Of a DNA stretch of 64,000 nt, positions 59,101 to 64,000 are shown in pieces. Position 1 is the stretch's first letter. Each line of letters opens with the position of its first letter. The position numbers and the translations under genes are program-made. Origin of the DNA: Xestospongia muta (Eukaryota > Porifera > Demospongiae > Haplosclerida > Petrosiidae); contig OY848919.1 of assembly GCA_963693285.1 (NCBI GenBank), positions 13,291,639 through 13,355,638 on the forward strand. Reading direction: 5' to 3'. The notes under the pieces are model-generated. The model worked only from the letters and a program-made list of their open reading frames with translations, ran no database searches and was not told where the DNA came from.

Positions 59101-62100
59101 TGCTAACACATTAAATTTAATCTGTGGATGTTTCTTCAGTTCCAATGCTTGTTTTTCAAATGCATTGTGAAGTTTCATTAGTTTTTTGGCTAAGTCTGTC
59201 TTTAATGAAATTGAAGTTATTTGATGTTCTTGGTTTACCCAACGAGATATCATATCATGGACTATTGTCCATTTTCTGGCATCATGAGTTTTGTTAAAAT
59301 GATCATGTTGAAATTGGACACGAAGCTCAGATGCAAAAGCATCAAGTGCAATCAATGGATAATCTGCAATTTTTTTAGACAGTGTTTTAATATCAGGATC
59401 TTCACTGATATCTAATGAAAATAAAACACCATTAGCAATAGTTACTTTAACAAATTTATTTAAAACCTTTTGTCAGCAAATAGTCAGGATCTATTGGGTT
59501 CTACAAAAAAGTCAAAGTGACTTTCATAACAAATTTTACCTTAGCTAATGCTCTGTTCCATGCTCTGACTTGATGGTCCAAAATACCTGCTTCAAAACAT
59601 TCATGACATAAATAGTCAATAGGAAGTGTGTGACGTAAGTGATAAATATTGTAGGAGACTTCAGCATAGTCATCATTTTTACAAAGAACTTGAAAATTAT
59701 ACCTAATTTTATGCTTTTTGTCAACTGACAATTCTTCTACTACTGCTTTACAGACACTTATTATATGAGAACACACCTCTTCAATGACATCTTCATCTTC
59801 TGTGTTAGTAATTTTAAACTCAATTACATCTCCTTGACAAATTATACTGAGCAAAGCTTCTGAACGTTTTATACGAATATGTGTCACATTTATTTCTTCT
59901 GTCAGTTCAAGACAAGGATTTAAACCATTATTTAAAAGCTTTGCAACAATGGCCACTTCAATATTTACAATAGGTGACATAATGTCAATACATAAATGAA
60001 CTGCATGATGTGATAAACACATAACAGACTCACCATTCCTAATTGATGGAATGTAATAGCAATTATTAGCAAAAGTGTCAACATTTGTGGCAATTTGAGA
60101 TGTTCTTAGCTTAACAGCAAAATTGACTGACTGCAATACAGTCAAAAATAATGTTGTTTGTTTACTGCCAAAAAAATGATTAGCTACTTCTTCAGTAACA
60201 ATGCCATATTTAATTAACTCATTATCACTCTCACGAGGTGCAGGAGAACTAAATAATTTATGAAGCCTCCTAATAAACTCAATTGGCTTAATAACTATGA
60301 GTGGTAAAGATGAATGCTCTGTCTTCTTGATGTAGAAAATACTTCCAAAAGAAGCGAAAAACTCACAAAAATCATCATGCTTTTCAAACGCAAACATTTG
60401 CGTACATGCGTGTTCACGAAACGTCTTGTAATCAATAATCACTGAACCATTATTACCTATAACATCAAGAACTCCACGGAGAAATATCCATGACAATGGT
60501 ATGTTCCTTGCTCTTTGCTTTAACATTAACTTATTAAAATGTTTAAACACAATTTCTTGGCTATCATCTGCTTTGGGATTAAAAAAAACAGGATTATAAT
60601 CAAGACAGTGATCTACTCCAATTTGTGGAGCTGCATGTTGGCATTCTACTGTTAGATCATTTTCTAGCTTAGCATTGGGGACTGAGTAATTAGCAATAAT
60701 TGAGCAGAAGTTTAATCTATCATCATTTGTATTTTGTGAGAGCATTTTACATGAATGGAGTAGATAATGTAGACGTGATCTCCACATCATCTCTAGATCT
60801 TCAGAGTAGTCAAGAGGTTTATGAAGGTTTGGTACATCATGTTCAAGATCAAGAAATAAACACATACATCCATTAGTAAAGCAACCATTGTAGCATTTTA
60901 AAAAAGACGATAAAGCTTTATTATCAGAAACATCCCATATATTTATAAATGATATACCATCCTTCATGTCATCTTTTGGAAAGCTAGAATCAGATTCACA
61001 TTGTTGTGCAAACTCAACAAATGATTTAAAATACTGGTTAAAAAATAAGCTGTCATCAACTTTCTCAACTTGAATAAGTGCATTGACATCAAAATTTCCG
61101 ACATTTTGATGCAAACCAGCAAGTAAAGCATAGTGACATGCTTTCTCTGTAAGGACACGAGCACTGGACAAGTTTGGTGTATTAAATTGGGGGCCATATG
61201 CAATAAATTGGCCATAACGAAAGTCATCAATGCCGTCAAGTAAGCCTTCCTCATTAATGTATTTTTCAGCATCATTTGGAATATAATTTTCAGCGCATTT
61301 TAATGCAAAAAAATCAAGAAAGGCTTTTTTTTGACTATTTGGAAGACCACCCATAACAGGAAAGAATGGTAATATTGGAACTGTTTTTCGGTGATCCTTC
61401 AGCAACTTTTGAAACTGATCTAAAAATTAAAAAACACAAAATATATTTACACTCATTTATTTAATATGTAATAAGTACAATTTTATATTTTGCATGCCAT
61501 TTTGTATCAGTGGTTTGTAATTATTTTTGGCTTGGAACTGTAAGTGATATCCATTTTTAGTTAAAACGACTATCCATATTTGTTGTATACAATTTTGGAG
61601 AGCGAGGAATAAATAAAAAAACTGCCGTACGTCATGCGAGCACTTTGAATTAATTAGGCGTGATTGATCGAAGCGTTTTTAGGCAGTTTCATAGCTACAG
61701 CAACAAGATTACTATCAAATTTGATCTGGTATAATATTATGATATTCTTAAACTAAAAAATACATGGTATACAACAGTAATATCTACTTACGTTTTGCAA
61801 CGTGGACTTGTGTCATTATGTCACGTATGACTGTAACTAGACAATAAACAACACAGTAATTAATTGCTAAATTTGCTATTAATAACGTAATATAAATCTA
61901 CTCTAGGTCACTTTAAAGTTGAGGCTTTGAACAAGTAGTTTTATTGAGTTAAATGTCTACATTTATATAACATGTATCAATAATGAATAATATTAAATCC
62001 ACAAACAATATAATATCACTTGTTGTAAGAAATAGAAATTATGTCATTACTTTAAAGCTATTGCATTGAATCATAGACATATCAATATACACTTACCTGT

Positions 62101-62289
62101 TGAGTTTTGAGGTGTAAGTACAGTTTGGTCTGTGGAAACTTTGTCTTCTGATTGTAATAAGGTACTACCTTACAAACAGTCTATTTCTACATAAATAGAA
62201 GCAAATAAATTGATTTCTTAGGGGAAAAAATAGAAACTTTACTTACCTAACTGAACAGGAACGTCCAGATAAACAAGGGTGGGGCTCAT
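53198..62289 (-). CDS. COR-like / (coiled coil-death domain) x2 / ZU5 / CARD-like protein
   Basis: Exons: 62289-62247, 62168-62097, 61836-61792, 61419-59540, 59500-59467, 59411-59082, 58252-58079, 58030-57797, 57711-57631, 56523-56341, 56292-56059, 55975-55895, 55580-55500, 55430-55323, 55182 (or 55170)-55072, 55025-54480, 54431-54255, 54212-54091, 54041-53892, 53843-53651, 53604-53557 and 53529-53198; about 1752 aa. The 627-codon exon lines up with the GTPase-COR exons (IPLSWIFL, IKPIEFIRRLHKLF, GIVTEEV) but has no P-loop, and DSGGQ is replaced by WDVSDNKA, so GTP binding seems lost. A death-like domain may follow (59411 exon). Two coiled coil/death domain pairs, a coiled coil, ZU5, the beta-rich module and a CARD-like domain complete it. 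Two further candidate exons, 59034-58998 and 58946-58901, fit each other but not the exon before, so I left them out. It shares exons with the gene at 6-14.5 kb but differs at both ends. Confidence 0.8.
55430..58252 (-). repeat. 2.8 kb segmental duplication, copy B
   Basis: Counterpart of 9060-11830; coding and non-coding sequence match, including the stretch from about 56640 to 57400 that corresponds to 10200-10970. One unit of the copy at 58252 has lost nine nucleotides in the coiled coil. Confidence 0.8.
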
Positions 62290-62352
62290 AAAATCTGCGC
62301 ATGCTCAATAACTTAATTAGGGTGGAGCTTATTTGCAGTTTTTGCAGACAGA
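62290..62352. promoter_or_regulatory. Divergent promoter copy 6, NRF-1-like
   Basis: TGCGCATGC at 62296-62304 with CTCAATAA, then AGGGTGGAGCTTATTTGCAG. It is only about 7 bp upstream of the minus-strand ATG at 62289, closer than in the other copies, so the true start could lie inside exon 1 or the transcript may have a very short leader. Confidence 0.55.
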
Positions 62353-62520
62353 ATAGAAAGAAAAGTCAGTTTCCTACGTTGTTCTAAGGTCAGTCATTCT
62401 TCTAATACACTACAAGAATCTTCAGGCACCACAGAAGCACAGATATTTCAGTCAATATTAGACACCACAGACACTATAGGTATCATTGGTACTCATTATA
62501 TAGATAATTATTTTCAAAAT
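62353..62520 (+). pseudogene. Decayed exon 1 of the divergent plus-strand gene
   Basis: It matches exon 1 of the gene at 46096, including GTCAGTTTCCTACGTTGTTC and the donor, but the ATG is ATA (62353-62355). It is followed by the CACCACAGACACTATAGGTA block seen also at 5.79 kb. From 62520 to 62905 no further feature is seen. Confidence 0.6.
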
Positions 62521-62905
62521 TAGCAAAACTAATATCATAATATACACAACAATATACTTAAATTAATCATCATGGAGTGTGTAGAAGTCAATGTTTAACA
62601 TATAATAATTTCTATGTATGAATATATTAAATAACATATGTATGTATAATCATATAAACTGTGAAATCTGGATTACAAAAAGTATGCTTTGATGACTTTG
62701 CTGGTCTGCATATCTAACAGGTAAGACAAAGGATATAGATTTGATAACCATCTTTGTTATTGTGTATAATAATATAATATAGATAGGAATAAAGCTATAA
62801 AGTGAAAGATTGTTCATTCATCATGATCAAGAAGTATAAATCAGAAATACACAGATCCTATAAATATACATTATATATTTACCTTGTTTTATAAGTTGAT
62901 CACTA

Positions 62906-64000
62906 TTAGTTACTATCATGTGATGTATCAGATCCTTTAGAGTTAGCTTTGTGTTTACTAGATGACTGATGTCTTTCAGAATTACTGTCTTCTGATCTTT
63001 GTCTCTTGTTTCCTGTAATAAAATAAATAAACAAGTTGATAGAAGCTATTATAATACCTTTAAGTTCTGTAGGTCTTAGTTTTCCTTTCTTTGTGTAATG
63101 TCTCCCTCCTGCTGGTTCCTTTTCATATTTACTTGATGACCTTGAGTCTTCATCAGATGATGTACTGTGATCATAGGCTTGTTGTTTCTGGTGTGGTATA
63201 TCTTCATCAGAATCTACTCTCTTAGATTTTCTTTTTCCTGTTGAAATTTGAATCTGATACAACAAAAGTATTTCAATAACATACTGTGTTCAGATCTTTG
63301 CAGCTCAATAGTTACACTTGAGCACTTCTTTGACAATGTAGTTGCATCTAATACAACATCAGAACAGTTAACTATATATCAATGGTTTTAAATATATTTT
63401 GATTAAAATAATAAAATTGAAAACTATAAATGACATTGACAAGTTTTTCATAATTCTATTACATTGTTACAGATAATTAAGAAGTCATGTAAAAACATTA
63501 AAAGTCAGACAGATGGAAGTAATTCAGTATTGGATATTAATACAAATAATTTATATGGAAGGTTGTCAAAAGAATACTTAGATGACTTCATGAATGCTAT
63601 CATAAGAACCACAAGAATTAGAGAATCTAATGATATCATAATTAACTATGTAACAAAGTAGTATAGTAAAGGTATGGCTACAAATCAATTTGTAAAGTCA
63701 AACCAAACAGAGTCTACAGAGGAAAAAGTGGGTATATAACACTCAAGCAACATAAGGTTCAAGATAAAGAATTATATACAAAATATGATATGGAAATTCT
63801 AATTTTGTAACATTTTAAAAAAATGTTTTGAAGATACATACCAATATTGCTAGTAATAAGGTGTGGATTGAGTGCTACTAATAACAGAAACACTTACTTG
63901 ATATAATTTTTTGCCGGATTTCATTAGCAAGTGTTTTTTTCTGTAGGGGTCCCTCTATCATATTAATGATTTTGCTCCATGTAACAGGAGTTGGTTCATT
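62906..64000 (-). CDS. 3' end of a further death-domain gene with Ser/Lys-rich tail (runs off the window)
   Basis: Exons >64000-63898, 63347-63285, 63237-63058 and 63012-62906 join in phase 1. The first carries the last helices of a death domain (VTWSKIINMI, LANEIRQKI), matching VTWNTIIAAM in the gene at 6.0-14.5 kb. The rest is the same tail: RKRKSKRVDSDEDIPHQKQ, then a Ser/Asp-rich stretch ending SHDSN. The basic stretch may be a nuclear signal. Upstream exons lie beyond the window. It ends about 620 bp upstream of the start of the gene at 62289, in the same direction. Confidence 0.75.
63464..63810 (+). other. Unexplained plus-strand open segments inside an intron
   Basis: A TTACAG acceptor-like site precedes a 60-codon open stretch containing DINTNNLYGRLSKEYLDDF, ending at 63661. 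A second open stretch (RVYRGKSGYITLKQH) runs from about 63684 to 63810. They lie antisense in an intron of the gene at 62906-64000. NNLYG recalls protein-primed type B DNA polymerases of Polinton-like elements, but the match is too short to call. Confidence 0.2.

Overview
The window looks like nuclear DNA of an early-branching animal, most likely a demosponge such as Amphimedon (inference; no species marker was checked). It is very AT-rich. Its genes are split into many short exons with canonical GT/AG introns, mostly 50-150 bp long. It is dominated by intracellular signalling modules: death domains, CARD-like folds, ZU5, P-loop GTPase with a COR-like region, ankyrin, LRR and MATH. Such families are greatly expanded in sponges. 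I assembled exons by hand and required reading frame and intron phase to agree at every junction.

Layout. 0-2.2 kb: dispersed repeats and a gene relic. 2.2-5.6 kb (-): a CARD-like/coiled-coil/tandem-MATH gene broken by one in-frame TAG. 6.0-14.55 kb (-): an intact 20-exon gene (1532 codons) reading LRR, (coiled coil + death domain) x2, ZU5, beta-rich module, death domain, Ser/Lys-rich tail. 14.6-16.5 kb: relics. 16.6-23.2 kb (-): an N-module / P-loop GTPase-COR / CARD-like gene with two possible starts. 24.2-42.07 kb (-): a 20-exon gene (1586 codons) reading nine ankyrin repeats, GTPase-COR, ZU5, beta-rich module, CARD-like. Its ankyrin part sits in a nearly identical ~3 kb tandem duplication. 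42.1-44.2 kb: repeats. 44.2-46.0 kb (-): a scrambled pseudogene. 46.1-47.9 kb (+): an intact 8-exon gene (402 aa) of unknown function. 48.1-50.8 kb (-): the C-terminal part of a phosphorylase b kinase regulatory subunit. 50.8-51.9 kb (-): a truncated N-module gene. 52-53 kb: relics and short repeats. 53.2-62.3 kb (-): a COR-like / (coiled coil + death domain) x2 / ZU5 / CARD-like gene. 62.9-64 kb (-): the 3' end of a further death-domain gene running off the window.

How the genes relate. Genes 2, 3, 4 and 6 are built from one shared set of modules in different orders. Almost all module exons begin and end in phase 1, so any module can follow any other in frame. At least five minus-strand 5' ends, plus the pseudogene start, carry copies of one promoter segment. 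That segment has a TGCGCATGC core resembling the NRF-1 site. It also carries the start of the divergent plus-strand gene, which is intact only at 46.1 kb. The cluster appears to grow by segmental duplication of promoters and modules, leaving relics between working genes. The likely role is intracellular sensing and adaptor signalling of the death-fold type (inference).
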